Assembly (NCBI GenBank): GCA_016709995.1
Contig: JADJLQ010000001.1
Coordinates: 592,001 to 656,000, forward strand
Source: Saprospiraceae bacterium
GTDB taxonomy: Bacteria > Bacteroidota > Bacteroidia > Chitinophagales > Saprospiraceae
Reading direction: 5' to 3'
DNA: 64,000 nucleotides
In this document: positions 1 to 8,985 of the stretch, piece after piece
Position numbering within the stretch: position 1 is the first letter of the stretch
Layout of the letters: every line of letters starts with the position of its first letter
The notes under the pieces: generated by a model
What the model was told of the DNA's origin: nothing
The model's input: only the letters and a program-made list of their open reading frames with translations
Databases searched by the model: none
Made by a program: the position numbers and the translations under genes

Positions 1-2
1 CA

Positions 3-836
3 AGTGAGGTCGATACTTCAAAATATCTGGATTGGTACGTTTACAAAAAACTTATAGATAACCAAATATTGTACTCCCAGGAAGACCCGGAGGATATCCT
101 ACTGACCAGTGATCAGATCAACGAACTCCTGGGAAAAAAAATAGCAAGGACCGGCAAGTCATATCGGTGGGTAGATACATTCAGTGTGCATGGCATACTG
201 CCGTATTATTTTCCAAGCCTATATCTTCGATTGGTGGATAGATTTCGAAAAAAGGATATTAATGGGATTCTTCGCACTGCTTCAGATTTAGGGCATTATG
301 TCGGAGATGCGCATGTGCCACTGCATACCACCAGCAATTATAATGGGCAATTGTCAAATCAATTAGGATTACATGCTTTTTGGGAGAGCCGAATACCAGA
401 ATTATTTGCAGATAAGCAGTATGATTATTTTGTTGGTAAAGCTGAATATATTAAAGATGTGCCCTCATTCATCTGGCAGACTGCTTTAGAAAGTCATACT
501 TTGGTAGATTCAGTGCTGGCGATTGAAAAAAGACTTTCGAAATCTATCCCTTCTGATCGCCAATATTGTTTTGATGAAAGAATGGGGATTACGATTCGCA
601 CTCAGTGCGAAGAATATGCGCAAGCTTATCAGCAGGCGATGTCGGGAATGGTTGAAAAACGCATGCGACAAGCGATTCTGGCCGTAGGCAGTATTTGGTA
701 TTCTGCCTGGATAGATGCCGGCCAACCCAACCTGGCTAAAATGTCGAAGTCGGAAACGCCTGATAAAGCGAAGGAAGATGAAGATTTGGAAAAGGCTTTT
801 CGTGCCAATCCAATGATCGGAAGACCAGAAAATTAA
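3..836 (+). CDS. Zinc-dependent phospholipase C / S1-P1 nuclease-like protein, 5' partial
   Basis: The frame is already open at base 3 and runs 277 codons to a TAA at 834-836, so the true start lies before the window; the first in-frame start-like codon here (TTG at 69) is not needed. The visible part carries the metal-site signature HYVGDAHVPLH, followed about 25 residues later by HAFWESRIPELF. This is the His/Asp pattern of the trinuclear-zinc fold shared by phospholipase C and S1/P1 nucleases. From family knowledge such proteins hydrolyse phosphodiesters and are usually exported; the signal peptide would be in the missing part. The C-terminus is charged and low-complexity (residues around SETPDKAKEDEDLEK). 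The substrate cannot be told from sequence. Confidence 0.8.
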   Translation, partial: SEVDTSKYLDWYVYKKLIDNQILYSQEDPEDILLTSDQINELLGKKIARTGKSYRWVDTFSVHGILPYYFPSLYLRLVDRFRKKDINGILRTASDLGHYVGDAHVPLHTTSNYNGQLSNQLGLHAFWESRIPELFADKQYDYFVGKAEYIKDVPSFIWQTALESHTLVDSVLAIEKRLSKSIPSDRQYCFDERMGITIRTQCEEYAQAYQQAMSGMVEKRMRQAILAVGSIWYSAWIDAGQPNLAKMSKSETPDKAKEDEDLEKAFRANPMIGRPEN

Positions 837-859
837 TTCTCCCTAACCAGCTATTGAGT

Positions 860-1795
860 ATGAATATCAGTGCTTTTAGTTTTTTGCGCAACGCCGAGCA
901 ATTGTATTATCCATTTGTAGAATCTATCCTGTCGGTCCTGGATATAGTCGATGAGTATGTGATTATGTTAGGTGAGGGTGATGGGGAAGATCACACCTTC
1001 GATCTATTAAATAACCTTAATTCTTCAAAGCTCAAAATTTTTAAGACCCAATGGGACCTTGCCCAATATCCTGGAGGGTCAGAGTATGCACATCAAACTG
1101 ACCTTGCTAAAGAAAGATGTAGTGGAGACTGGCTACTATACCTGCAGGGGGATGAAGTGATTCATGAAGATGATTTGTCGGCCATAAAAGCAGCTTGTTC
1201 GAAATATAAGCAGGATACTGAAGTAGAAGGCTTTGTTTTCAATTTTTTACACTTCTATGGCGATTATCAACATTATTTTAGTGATCATACATGGTATAAA
1301 AAAGAGATCAGAATCGTACGTAATCATAGGGATATACATTCATGGCGGGATGCCCAGTCCTTTAGGATGATCACTGATTTTGTCGGCAATGATTATTTTA
1401 GAAAAAAAAATACTAGAAAATTAAAGTGCATAGATCTAAATGCTAGAATATTTCATTACGGCTGGGTGAGGCCTCCCCGGGTGATGGGTAATAAAAAACG
1501 GGTAGCTCATCAGTATTACCAGGGTGAAATCGCAGAAAAATATGCAACCAATTTTGATTATGGTAGGATGGATAAGGTTACTCAATATACCGGATCTCAT
1601 CCGATATGTATGCAAAAGCGAATCGAGCAACTTGATTGGCAAGCACTCTTAAGACATGATGGCCCTGCTGTGATCAACAGGCCAAAAATGAAACATGAAC
1701 GTTTAAAGTATAGAGCATTGGGATGGGTAGAAAAGCACCTTCTCCAGAATCGTACATTGGGCGGTTTTAAAAATTACAACTTGGTACAAAGGTAA
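860..1795 (+). CDS. Glycosyltransferase, family 2-like
   Basis: A 311-residue cytoplasmic protein. I place the start at ATG 860 rather than the in-frame TTG at 854, because the family begins directly with the first beta strand (ISAFSFLRNAEQL). It has the GT-A layout: N-terminal nucleotide-binding strand, an acidic patch (GEGDGEDHTFD), then WLLYLQGDEVIHEDD near residue 95, where the usual DxD metal site sits as the variant QGDE. A basic C-terminal third follows. Family members transfer sugars to polysaccharide or lipid acceptors; donor and acceptor are unknown. It starts 23 bases after the phospholipase-like gene and may be co-transcribed with it. The convergent neighbour on the minus strand begins only 44 bases downstream. 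Confidence 0.75.
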   Translation: MNISAFSFLRNAEQLYYPFVESILSVLDIVDEYVIMLGEGDGEDHTFDLLNNLNSSKLKIFKTQWDLAQYPGGSEYAHQTDLAKERCSGDWLLYLQGDEVIHEDDLSAIKAACSKYKQDTEVEGFVFNFLHFYGDYQHYFSDHTWYKKEIRIVRNHRDIHSWRDAQSFRMITDFVGNDYFRKKNTRKLKCIDLNARIFHYGWVRPPRVMGNKKRVAHQYYQGEIAEKYATNFDYGRMDKVTQYTGSHPICMQKRIEQLDWQALLRHDGPAVINRPKMKHERLKYRALGWVEKHLLQNRTLGGFKNYNLVQR

Positions 1796-1839
1796 TAGAA
1801 CGACCCTAAAAGGTCTATCCTGGATTATTCCACCAGTAG

Positions 1840-4257
1840 TTATTCTGCTTTGACCACTTTTTTCACCACGGTGCCATCGGTATTGCTGATGTGTACAAGG
1901 TACATGCCCGCAGGAATGCCGGATCGGGTGTATAAAGTAATATCCTGAGTGCCTGAGGACAGGGTGCCTAATGAGCGCTCCTGTACCAAAGAACCATTGA
2001 TATTGACCATTCGTACATAAGTTTGCTTTGAGGGCTTTTGCAAATCAAACCTTATGCTTATTCGATCGGTAAAAGGATTGGGAAATACGTTAATATGGTT
2101 AAATGGAGATGGCCGGTCACTGGATGCTACCGTGCAACCTGTAGTTTTAAACTTAAGCATCGTTTTAAACCGACTGGTATCGGAATCACAAATCGTTTTG
2201 GATTCTACCACATAGTCTGTGCATTTTTTAAGCATGGTGAGCATTACCATAGTATCCCGTGTAGGTAGCGTATCCCATTTATTGCTGGAAGCTTCCCGAT
2301 ACCTGATAAAATAAAAAAGTTTAGGGATGATTTTTTGATAAAATATGGTAGCGGAGTTTTCTGTGACCTTGGACGAAACCAATTCAAGGGCATCCGGGCA
2401 ATCATAAGACTTGGGCAAGAGTTTGATGGTATAGTCCTCTACTTCTCCTGCATTGAAAAAATCGCAGGGTCCGGGTCTGAGTGTATCATCTATATTGACA
2501 GCCGCTTTGAGCGCAATCCTAATTGTGGTCTGACCACTACTATCTATGGCTGTAGGTGGAAGATAGATATTGGAAACTATCGGTCCGACCAATCTTTGTG
2601 GGCCACTATCCCAAGCCAACTCAGCAGTATCATCAAAGTCATTGTCCAGATTGCGGTCTATCCATACACGCAGATAATATTGAGTGAGACTGTCGTTAGA
2701 TATTGGATACACTTTCAATAACATCTGTCCATCTATATTGATCATAGGCATCAGGCTATCTATATTGGTAAAGCCACCATAGCCAAAATTGTCCCGGGAG
2801 CGAAAACGCATTCCATCCAGCACCAAAGAGTCAATATAAATTCTGCTCGCCAGACCACGACTACTACAAGCCATGCAAGATTTTTGTACATAATCCAAAG
2901 CACCTAACACATTGAGATAGCCGTTTGAGATCACTACATGGTTGAGGGATGGCAAACTAACTGCCGTGCTCATTATAGCATTTTTTACCAATAAGGCAGC
3001 CGCTGCCGGGTTAGTGATAGCCATTTCATCCAATTGGCCACATAGATTTGCATAGAGCAGACCTATGGCTCCTGTCACGATAGGGGCTGCAAATGAAGTA
3101 CCTGAGTCAAACCCATATTTACCATCGGGTCTGGTTGTAAATATATTGTTGCCGGGTGCTGCGATATCTATATTTTTTGGACCGGAGGCGCCGGCAACCT
3201 TCCCATCAGACTCGATGGAAGTGACAGATAATAAAAAATCGCTAGGGCAGAGGGTGGGGAGGTCTCCGATGGAGTCTACATTGATACCGACCCGGTTATC
3301 AGCAGCAGACACATTGAGTATCCCTGCCTGTCCAAGGGAATCATAGATTGCACACCACAAAGGTGCGTCTGCAGCTTGGCCATCATCAATACCCCAGGAG
3401 GCATTGCTGGCTACTATAAATGCTCCGGTCGCACCACGGGAAGCGTTGTACAGCTGTCTTTGTCTTAAGACATAAGAGTAGGCAGTGATCACATCAGACT
3501 CTTTGATCCCGAGTCTCACATTGTATTTGAGATTCATCATTTTGACATTCCAGTTGATACCTGATACTCCAGTTATATTATTGCCTTGTCCTCCTATCAA
3601 CCCATTGACAGAGACACCATGTTCTCCACCTTCAATGCTGTCATTGCCGGACAATACATTCCATCCATAATAGTCATCGACATAACCATTTGCATCATCA
3701 TCTATTTTGTTTCCTGGGACTTCATGTTGATTGATCCAGATATTATTCTTTAAGTCAGGATGTATACTTTCTGTGCCGTCATCAATCACTGCAACTACGA
3801 TCTCCTTTCCCAGTTTAGTAATACCTCCGGTAGTCGCATGCCATGCACGACTTGCTTTGACATCGATCCCTTTGGTTTTACCATTGAGGCCATTATTTAA
3901 CCATTGCCATTGATTTTTGAACAAAGTGTCTGAGGGAATTCGATCTCTAAATTTTATAAAATGATTAAATTGAGCACCAAGGGTTCTTTTGTTGGACAAT
4001 ATTTTAGCCAGAACTTCATTTTCATCAAATCGAGTATAGTCAAATTGGAGTTTGTACAAAGTCTGGGTCACAGATAATGGAAGTATGGTTTGAATCGTAT
4101 TAGAGGCTCTTAAAGGGGAGATTTGCGAGATGAGTTTTTTGAGATCATCTGCATTTTTGACTTGAACTAGTATCTCTCCTTGTGCATGGTGCAAAGCCTG
4201 GCCTCTGGATGTCAGAGATAAGATCAATAAACTAAAGATGAATAAGGTTTTTTTCAT
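1840..4257 (-). CDS. Secreted S8 (subtilisin-like) serine peptidase with GEVED domain and T9SS sorting tail
   Basis: An 805-residue protein starting at MKKTLFIF (ATG at 4257) with a hydrophobic signal peptide of about 20 residues. A longer in-frame start at 4350 would overlap miaE and put 31 residues ahead of the signal peptide, so I reject it. The S8 triad is visible: Asp159 in VIDDGTE, His213 in GEHGVSVNG and Ser388 in SGTSFAAP, with the oxyanion Asn in SNASWG near 286. Downstream come a GEVEDYT segment (GEVED domain, about residue 620), a fibronectin-III-like stretch, and a C-terminal domain beginning NVFPNPFTDRI and ending KKVVKAE. That last part is the type A signal for type IX secretion. 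It therefore probably acts at or outside the cell surface. The substrate is unknown. Confidence 0.93.
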   Translation of the reverse strand: MKKTLFIFSLLILSLTSRGQALHHAQGEILVQVKNADDLKKLISQISPLRASNTIQTILPLSVTQTLYKLQFDYTRFDENEVLAKILSNKRTLGAQFNHFIKFRDRIPSDTLFKNQWQWLNNGLNGKTKGIDVKASRAWHATTGGITKLGKEIVVAVIDDGTESIHPDLKNNIWINQHEVPGNKIDDDANGYVDDYYGWNVLSGNDSIEGGEHGVSVNGLIGGQGNNITGVSGINWNVKMMNLKYNVRLGIKESDVITAYSYVLRQRQLYNASRGATGAFIVASNASWGIDDGQAADAPLWCAIYDSLGQAGILNVSAADNRVGINVDSIGDLPTLCPSDFLLSVTSIESDGKVAGASGPKNIDIAAPGNNIFTTRPDGKYGFDSGTSFAAPIVTGAIGLLYANLCGQLDEMAITNPAAAALLVKNAIMSTAVSLPSLNHVVISNGYLNVLGALDYVQKSCMACSSRGLASRIYIDSLVLDGMRFRSRDNFGYGGFTNIDSLMPMINIDGQMLLKVYPISNDSLTQYYLRVWIDRNLDNDFDDTAELAWDSGPQRLVGPIVSNIYLPPTAIDSSGQTTIRIALKAAVNIDDTLRPGPCDFFNAGEVEDYTIKLLPKSYDCPDALELVSSKVTENSATIFYQKIIPKLFYFIRYREASSNKWDTLPTRDTMVMLTMLKKCTDYVVESKTICDSDTSRFKTMLKFKTTGCTVASSDRPSPFNHINVFPNPFTDRISIRFDLQKPSKQTYVRMVNINGSLVQERSLGTLSSGTQDITLYTRSGIPAGMYLVHISNTDGTVVKKVVKAE

Positions 4258-4277
4258 GTTGAAATTTATTTTTTTAA

Positions 4278-4859
4278 TCAATGCATCCGATCTCCCCGTA
4301 AAGCTATCGCTGCCATGATCTTTGATTCGTATTCTAAAAGTTGCTGCCACCGTGTATTGACTTTATCAGTTTCGCCATATTTTTTTGCAAGATCGATAAA
4401 TAGACTATAATGTCCTGCTTCCGAGACCATGAAAGTATGATAAAATTCTCTCAGTGTTTCATCTTCCAGGTGCAAAGACAATAATCTAAATCGTTCGCAA
4501 CTGCGGGCTTCGATCATAGCACAGATGAGCAAACTGTCGATCAGCCTGATATCCCTGGTATTGCCTTTGGTTTTAAATTTCATCAACTCGTTGACATATT
4601 TATCATTGCGTTGAAACTTTAATTCGAGGTTTTTTTCTGCTAACTTGCTCAGAACCTGCCTAAAATGTCCCCATTCTTCCGTGACAATCGGTGCCAGAGC
4701 CTCTACCATCTCAGTTTTGTCCGGATAGAGTTGAATCAATGAGATGCAAGCGGAAGCAGCCTTTTGTTCACAATAGGCATGATCGGAGAGGATCTCTTGC
4801 AGACTTTTTTCAGCTAGATTGGCCCATCTCGGATCAGTGGCGAGTTTTAGGCCCAACAT
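4278..4859 (-). CDS. miaE: tRNA-(ms2io6A37) hydroxylase MiaE
   Basis: A 193-residue ferritin-like diiron protein. Candidate iron ligands are Glu31 (YCEQKAAS), Glu62 and His65 (EEWGHF), a Glu in IEARSCERF, and the Glu/His pair of SEAGHY. These are the four-helix-bundle positions expected for MiaE, which hydroxylates the isopentenyl side chain of modified A37 in tRNA using O2. The length matches the family (about 190-200 residues). Its ATG (4859-4857) shares one base with the TAA stop of the upstream exported protein (TAATG), so translation is probably coupled. The subtilase begins 20 bases after its stop. An O2-dependent enzyme suggests at least some aerobic growth. Confidence 0.92.
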   Translation of the reverse strand: MLGLKLATDPRWANLAEKSLQEILSDHAYCEQKAASACISLIQLYPDKTEMVEALAPIVTEEWGHFRQVLSKLAEKNLELKFQRNDKYVNELMKFKTKGNTRDIRLIDSLLICAMIEARSCERFRLLSLHLEDETLREFYHTFMVSEAGHYSLFIDLAKKYGETDKVNTRWQQLLEYESKIMAAIALRGDRMH

Positions 4860-5995
4860 TATTTAACAGCATTGAGGCATGCTAGCTGCCTGGTGAAAAA
4901 ATCGACATTATAAATTACATAGTCCTCGTAGCCACTGGTAAAATTGAGTCGCATCGTATCCAATTCGGAGGTGGCTAGTACTTTCTCAGTATTTTTATCA
5001 ATATAGTACATACCTGACATGGTGGTCGTGCGTTTTTTTGGATCGATTTTACCAGCGTCAAATCTGGAATTAATGAGCCTTACTTCTTTGCCATTAATCA
5101 ATTTGACGATAATAAAACTTTTTGAAAGATTGCCATAATACTGAAGAGCCAGATCCGACGCGATTTCAATGTCTATTTGCATGTATGTATATCCTGGCTC
5201 CCTTCCGATGAAAGCAGTTCCTTTGGAATACGGAGTCCCACGTAAATGCTTTTTAATTTCTTCTGGCGTATATGTAAATAATAGCTCTGATTGGATAGCT
5301 TTATTTCCCTCCAGACTGATGCTCTGATAGTTGCAGGTTTGGTTCACAGGGGTAATGGGTATCCAATCATCAAATTTTTCTCTCTTTACATTGGCTTCTT
5401 CGTGATTTGGGAGAGGTTCTTTAGGTTTTATTTCTCCCGGAACATTGCGTGTACCCTTAGATTCTTCAAGTAGCACCTCTGTTTTTGGAGATTTTTTTTC
5501 TGTTGCAGCTTCATGAGTTATCTCAGTCGTTTTATCCAACTTTAATGTATCCCTTGCAGCTCCGGATGTGAGCGTATTTGGATGGTCTAAGGCTAATCTG
5601 GCTTTCAAATCATCTGCGCTTAATGAGAGCATGTCCCGATATTTTTTACTCTGAATAATCTTAAGCTTTAAATCATTCTGTTGAAGATAGAGAGCATATT
5701 CTTTGTCATCAATCGATTTTTTTAATTCAGATTTGAGATTTGCATCCTTAGTTTTGGATCTCTGTGTTTTGAGATCTTTTATATCTGCTTTGAGGTCTTT
5801 TATTGCATTTTGCACTAAAATCTGTTCCCTGGATGCCTCGGAAGCAATATTTTCAACATATGCTTTTGGATATTGCTGCCAATCGATATTCATTTGGTTT
5901 TGGGCTGATAGGTAAGAGGATACTATCAAAAAAAACCAAAGTATATTGCCAGATAATCTAGTCATGGTTGAATTTTTCACTTTCACTTTTGTCAT
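4859..5995 (-). CDS. Exported coiled-coil protein of unknown function
   Basis: Not recognised. The 378-residue frame starts with a short basic stretch and a hydrophobic segment ending SYLSAQ, which looks like a Sec signal peptide. The second Met (5965) gives a more canonical signal and is an equally good start. Residues about 45-125 are rich in Lys/Glu/Asp/Gln with a heptad feel (KDLKADIKDLKTQRSK), so a coiled coil is likely. A Lys/Glu/Pro-rich linker follows. The C-terminal part, from about 215, looks like a folded beta-rich domain (SLEGNKAIQSELLFTYTPEE; VDFFTRQLACLNAVK). It overlaps miaE by one base but no shared function is evident. A periplasmic location is inferred from the signal only. 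Confidence 0.7.
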   Translation of the reverse strand: MTKVKVKNSTMTRLSGNILWFFLIVSSYLSAQNQMNIDWQQYPKAYVENIASEASREQILVQNAIKDLKADIKDLKTQRSKTKDANLKSELKKSIDDKEYALYLQQNDLKLKIIQSKKYRDMLSLSADDLKARLALDHPNTLTSGAARDTLKLDKTTEITHEAATEKKSPKTEVLLEESKGTRNVPGEIKPKEPLPNHEEANVKREKFDDWIPITPVNQTCNYQSISLEGNKAIQSELLFTYTPEEIKKHLRGTPYSKGTAFIGREPGYTYMQIDIEIASDLALQYYGNLSKSFIIVKLINGKEVRLINSRFDAGKIDPKKRTTTMSGMYYIDKNTEKVLATSELDTMRLNFTSGYEDYVIYNVDFFTRQLACLNAVK

Positions 5996-6160
5996 ACGGA
6001 AACATAAATTTACTGCCTTAAGCCAAATAACCAGCTACACTTCTCAAACAGAACGTTAAATATAGAGCACTTATTGACCTGATAAAACAATAGAACTGTC
6101 TTAATAGCCGAATTCTATGCAATCATCATTGAAAATCAAGTGCTTCGAAAGAAAGATCCT

Positions 6161-6168
6161 TATATTTG
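6161..6168 (+). promoter_or_regulatory. Candidate Bacteroidota -7 promoter element (TATATTTG)
   Basis: TATATTTG matches the TAnnTTTG element recognised by the Bacteroidota primary sigma factor and lies 28 bases before the M20 peptidase ATG, in the divergent gap between genes. No TTTG -33 box sits at the usual spacing, so only the -7 half is supported. Confidence 0.5.
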
Positions 6169-6195
6169 CAGCCAAATTTTTTTAAAATCCTGAGG

Positions 6196-7569
6196 ATGAC
6201 TACTCAACAATATATAGAACAACATAAAGGCCGTTTTTTGGATGAATTGATTGAATTGCTCAAGATTCCTTCTGTCAGTGCTGATCCAAAATATACCGCA
6301 GATGTGGCCAGAACAGCGGACAAAGTAGCTGAGTTTTTATTAAAAGCAGGTGCTACCCGGGCTGAGATATACCCTACCGAAGGTCATCCTATAGTCTATG
6401 GTGAAAAAATAGTATCAGATGAGCTGCCAACTGTGCTGGTATATGGCCATTATGATGTGCAACCTGCTGATCCTTTGGAGTTATGGAGCTCTCCACCTTT
6501 TGATCCAGTAATTAAAGATGGTAATATTTATGCCAGAGGTGCTTGTGATGACAAAGGCCAGTTTTTTATGCATATCAAAGCCTTCGAAGCGATGTTGGCG
6601 ACAGGGCCGTTGCCTTGCAATGTAAAATTTATGATTGAAGGCGAAGAAGAAGTAGGGTCTAATCATCTGGAAATTTTTTGTGAAGAAAACAAAGACTTAT
6701 TGGCCTGTGATGTGATCTTAATTAGTGATACTTCTTTGATTTCCAATGAAGTACCTTCTTTGACTACCGGATTAAGGGGATTGGCTTATGTAGAAGTAGA
6801 AGTCACCGGCCCTAATCGCGACCTTCATTCCGGAGTGTATGGCGGCGGAGTGACCAATCCTGTCAATGCCCTGTGCCAGATGATAGCTTCACTTCATGAT
6901 GATAATCACCAGGTGACCATCCCAGGTTTTTATGACAAAGTCCTTGCTGTGTCTGCGGATGAGCGAAAAAGTATGAACGAAGCTCCATTCGATGTGGCAG
7001 AATATCAACAGGATCTTGGGATAGATGGAGTCTTTGGTGAAAAAGGATATACCACGTTGGAGAGAACCTCTATCAGGCCTACTTTGGATGTCAATGGCAT
7101 TTGGGGCGGTTATATTGGCTCCGGGGCTAAAACTGTATTACCAGCAAAGGCATATGCCAAAATCAGCATGCGATTGGTACCTGATCAGGATCCAAATGAG
7201 GTGACGACATTATTTACTAATCATTTTAAATCAATAGCCCCTGCGGGTGTTAAAGTTAAAGTGACTCCCCACCATGGAGGCTTCCCTGCGGTAACCCCGA
7301 CAGACTCCATTGAATACCTTGCTGCTGAGCGAGCCATGACTGAAGCTTTCGGTAAAAAACCGCTGCCACAACGTGGTGGAGGAAGCATTCCGATTGTACC
7401 CTTATTTGAAAGAGTATTGGGGGTAAAAGTCATCATGATGGGATTTGGACTCGATTCAGACAATATCCATTCGCCCAACGAAAAGTACGGTTTGTTCAAC
7501 TTTTATAAAGGAATTGAAACTATTCCTCATTTTCACCGTCAATATGCAGAACTTAAAAAATCTTTATAA
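6196..7569 (+). CDS. M20 family dipeptidase (zinc metallopeptidase)
   Basis: A 457-residue cytoplasmic protein. ATG 6196 is chosen over an in-frame TTG at 6166, because residue 1 then falls just before the conserved helix (TTQQYIEQHKGRFLDEL) and the TTG lies inside the putative promoter. Metal and catalytic signatures of the M20/carnosinase-like family are present in order: VYGHYDVQPADP (His and the catalytic Asp), ARGACDDKGQ (bridging Asp), EGEEEVGS (general-base Glu and metal Glu), ISDTSL, and a C-terminal HSPNEKYG (His). The dimerisation lid lies between, around DLHSGVYGG. Family members cleave dipeptides or related N-acyl amino acids. A periplasmic-type FKBP isomerase gene follows after 2 bases, then trmD, so this heads a likely operon. 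Confidence 0.92.
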   Translation: MTTQQYIEQHKGRFLDELIELLKIPSVSADPKYTADVARTADKVAEFLLKAGATRAEIYPTEGHPIVYGEKIVSDELPTVLVYGHYDVQPADPLELWSSPPFDPVIKDGNIYARGACDDKGQFFMHIKAFEAMLATGPLPCNVKFMIEGEEEVGSNHLEIFCEENKDLLACDVILISDTSLISNEVPSLTTGLRGLAYVEVEVTGPNRDLHSGVYGGGVTNPVNALCQMIASLHDDNHQVTIPGFYDKVLAVSADERKSMNEAPFDVAEYQQDLGIDGVFGEKGYTTLERTSIRPTLDVNGIWGGYIGSGAKTVLPAKAYAKISMRLVPDQDPNEVTTLFTNHFKSIAPAGVKVKVTPHHGGFPAVTPTDSIEYLAAERAMTEAFGKKPLPQRGGGSIPIVPLFERVLGVKVIMMGFGLDSDNIHSPNEKYGLFNFYKGIETIPHFHRQYAELKKSL

Positions 7570-7571
7570 AC

Positions 7572-8246
7572 ATGAAATCAATTTTTTCGATTGTATTTAC
7601 TTTATTAATCATTATTACATCTCAAGCACAAGACATGACTGTAAAAAAAGACACCGTAGTCAATGACACCCTATCATATGCCCTTGGCAACCTGGTAGGC
7701 ACTAGCTTAAAAAGCCAGGGCTTCAACGAATTAAACATTGATGATCTCTCCAAAGGTATATTGCATGCTATCGTTGGTTTATCCACCATAGACCTGGGTA
7801 AATGCAATGAAATCGTTCAGGGTTATGTAGCTGCCAAACAACAGGCAGAATATGGTCCCATTAAAGAAGCAGGCGAAAAATTTCTGGAAGAAAACCTTAA
7901 GCGGGCTAACGTAAATGTCACCAAATCCGGTCTACAATATGAAATTCTCAAACAAGGTTCGGGCCGTAAAGCAGGACCAGCTGATAGTGTGACTGTTCAT
8001 TACGAAGGCAAACTGATAGATGGCGTGATATTTGACAGCTCGATCAAACGAGGAGAACCAATCGTATTGATGACCAATCAAGTGATTGCCGGATGGACTG
8101 AAGCGCTTCAGTTGATGAATGAAGGCTCAAAGTATAGACTCTATATCCCATATTACTTAGCTTATGGAGAAAACGGAGCCGGTCAACAGATTCCTCCTTT
8201 TTCTGCACTCATCTTTGATGTCGAACTGATCAAAGTAGGCTCATAA
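7572..8246 (+). CDS. FKBP-type peptidyl-prolyl isomerase, exported (Mip/FkpA-like)
   Basis: A 224-residue protein. An N-terminal hydrophobic segment ending ITSQAQ is a probable signal peptide. Residues about 25-105 form the helical FKBP_N dimerisation region (TLSYALGNLVGTSLKSQGF). The C-terminal FKBP domain covers residues 105-222, with DSVTVHYEGKLIDGVIFDSS and LAYGENGAG, and the hydrophobic active-site Tyr/Phe/Asp positions look intact. It would catalyse cis-trans isomerisation of X-Pro bonds as a periplasmic folding helper. The start lies 2 bases after the M20 stop, so the two are almost certainly co-transcribed. A second, smaller FKBP lipoprotein is encoded at 51048. Confidence 0.92.
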   Translation: MKSIFSIVFTLLIIITSQAQDMTVKKDTVVNDTLSYALGNLVGTSLKSQGFNELNIDDLSKGILHAIVGLSTIDLGKCNEIVQGYVAAKQQAEYGPIKEAGEKFLEENLKRANVNVTKSGLQYEILKQGSGRKAGPADSVTVHYEGKLIDGVIFDSSIKRGEPIVLMTNQVIAGWTEALQLMNEGSKYRLYIPYYLAYGENGAGQQIPPFSALIFDVELIKVGS

Positions 8247-8255
8247 CTTTTTATC

Positions 8256-8936
8256 ATGAGGATAGATATCATAGCAGTGCTTCCTCATTTTTTTGACAGC
8301 GTATTTGACAATGCTATCTATCGCCGTGCTATATCAGCTAATCTTATAAAAGTCCAGGTCCATGATCTTCGTGATTATGGACTTGGTACTTACAAACAAA
8401 TTGATGATTATGCCTATGGGGGTAGCGCAGGGATGGTGATTATGCCCGAACCATTGGCCAATTGTATTGAAAACCTTACAGTGCAATATAGCTATGACGA
8501 CATCATCTACCTCAGCCCTGATGGGGAAGTTTTTGACCAACAAATAGCCAATAAACTATCTCTCAAGACCAATATCATGTTGGTCTGTGGGCATTATAAG
8601 GGTATAGATCAGCGCATCAGGGACAAATATATCACCCGCGAAATTTCCATTGGTGACTATGTCCTTTCCGGAGGTGAAATAGCAGCCACTGTATTGACAG
8701 ACGCCATACTTCGCCTCATACCCGGTGTAATGGGGGACGAGTCGTCCGCCTTATCAGATTCTCATCAGGATGGTTTATTGGCTCCTCCTGTCTATACCCG
8801 ACCTGCAGATTTTAGAGGTATGAAAGTGCCCGATATCTTGCTCAGTGGCAATGATAAGAAAATTGAGGAATGGAAACACGAGGAAGCAATAAACCGGACT
8901 AAAATGAGACGGCCTGATCTTTGGAATAAAGTATAA
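8256..8936 (+). CDS. trmD: tRNA (guanine37-N1)-methyltransferase TrmD
   Basis: A 226-residue SPOUT-family enzyme that transfers methyl from S-adenosylmethionine to N1 of G37 in tRNAs reading codons that begin with C or G, preventing +1 frameshifting. The trefoil-knot SAM site is clear: YLSPDGEVFDQQ, LVCGHYKGIDQR and ISIGDYVLSGGEIAATVL. The C-terminal helix ends LLSGNDKKIEEWKHEEA, as expected. Length is typical (about 225-255). It begins 9 bases after the FKBP gene. In many bacteria trmD sits with rpsP, rimM and rplS; none of these is adjacent here. MiaE, about 4 kb away, acts on the same tRNA position, but I see no operon link. Confidence 0.95.
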   Translation: MRIDIIAVLPHFFDSVFDNAIYRRAISANLIKVQVHDLRDYGLGTYKQIDDYAYGGSAGMVIMPEPLANCIENLTVQYSYDDIIYLSPDGEVFDQQIANKLSLKTNIMLVCGHYKGIDQRIRDKYITREISIGDYVLSGGEIAATVLTDAILRLIPGVMGDESSALSDSHQDGLLAPPVYTRPADFRGMKVPDILLSGNDKKIEEWKHEEAINRTKMRRPDLWNKV

Positions 8937-8985
8937 GATTAATTCACCGACGGAAGGAAAAATTCAACTTTCAAAATCATTGAAG

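Noticed and set aside
2335..2721. A 128-codon plus-strand frame opposite the subtilase
   Set aside because: Shadow of the GEVED/linker region; no start context or domain.
4258..4350. N-terminal extension of the subtilase into miaE
   Set aside because: It would place 31 polar residues before a clear signal peptide and overlap a conserved gene; ATG 4257 is sufficient.
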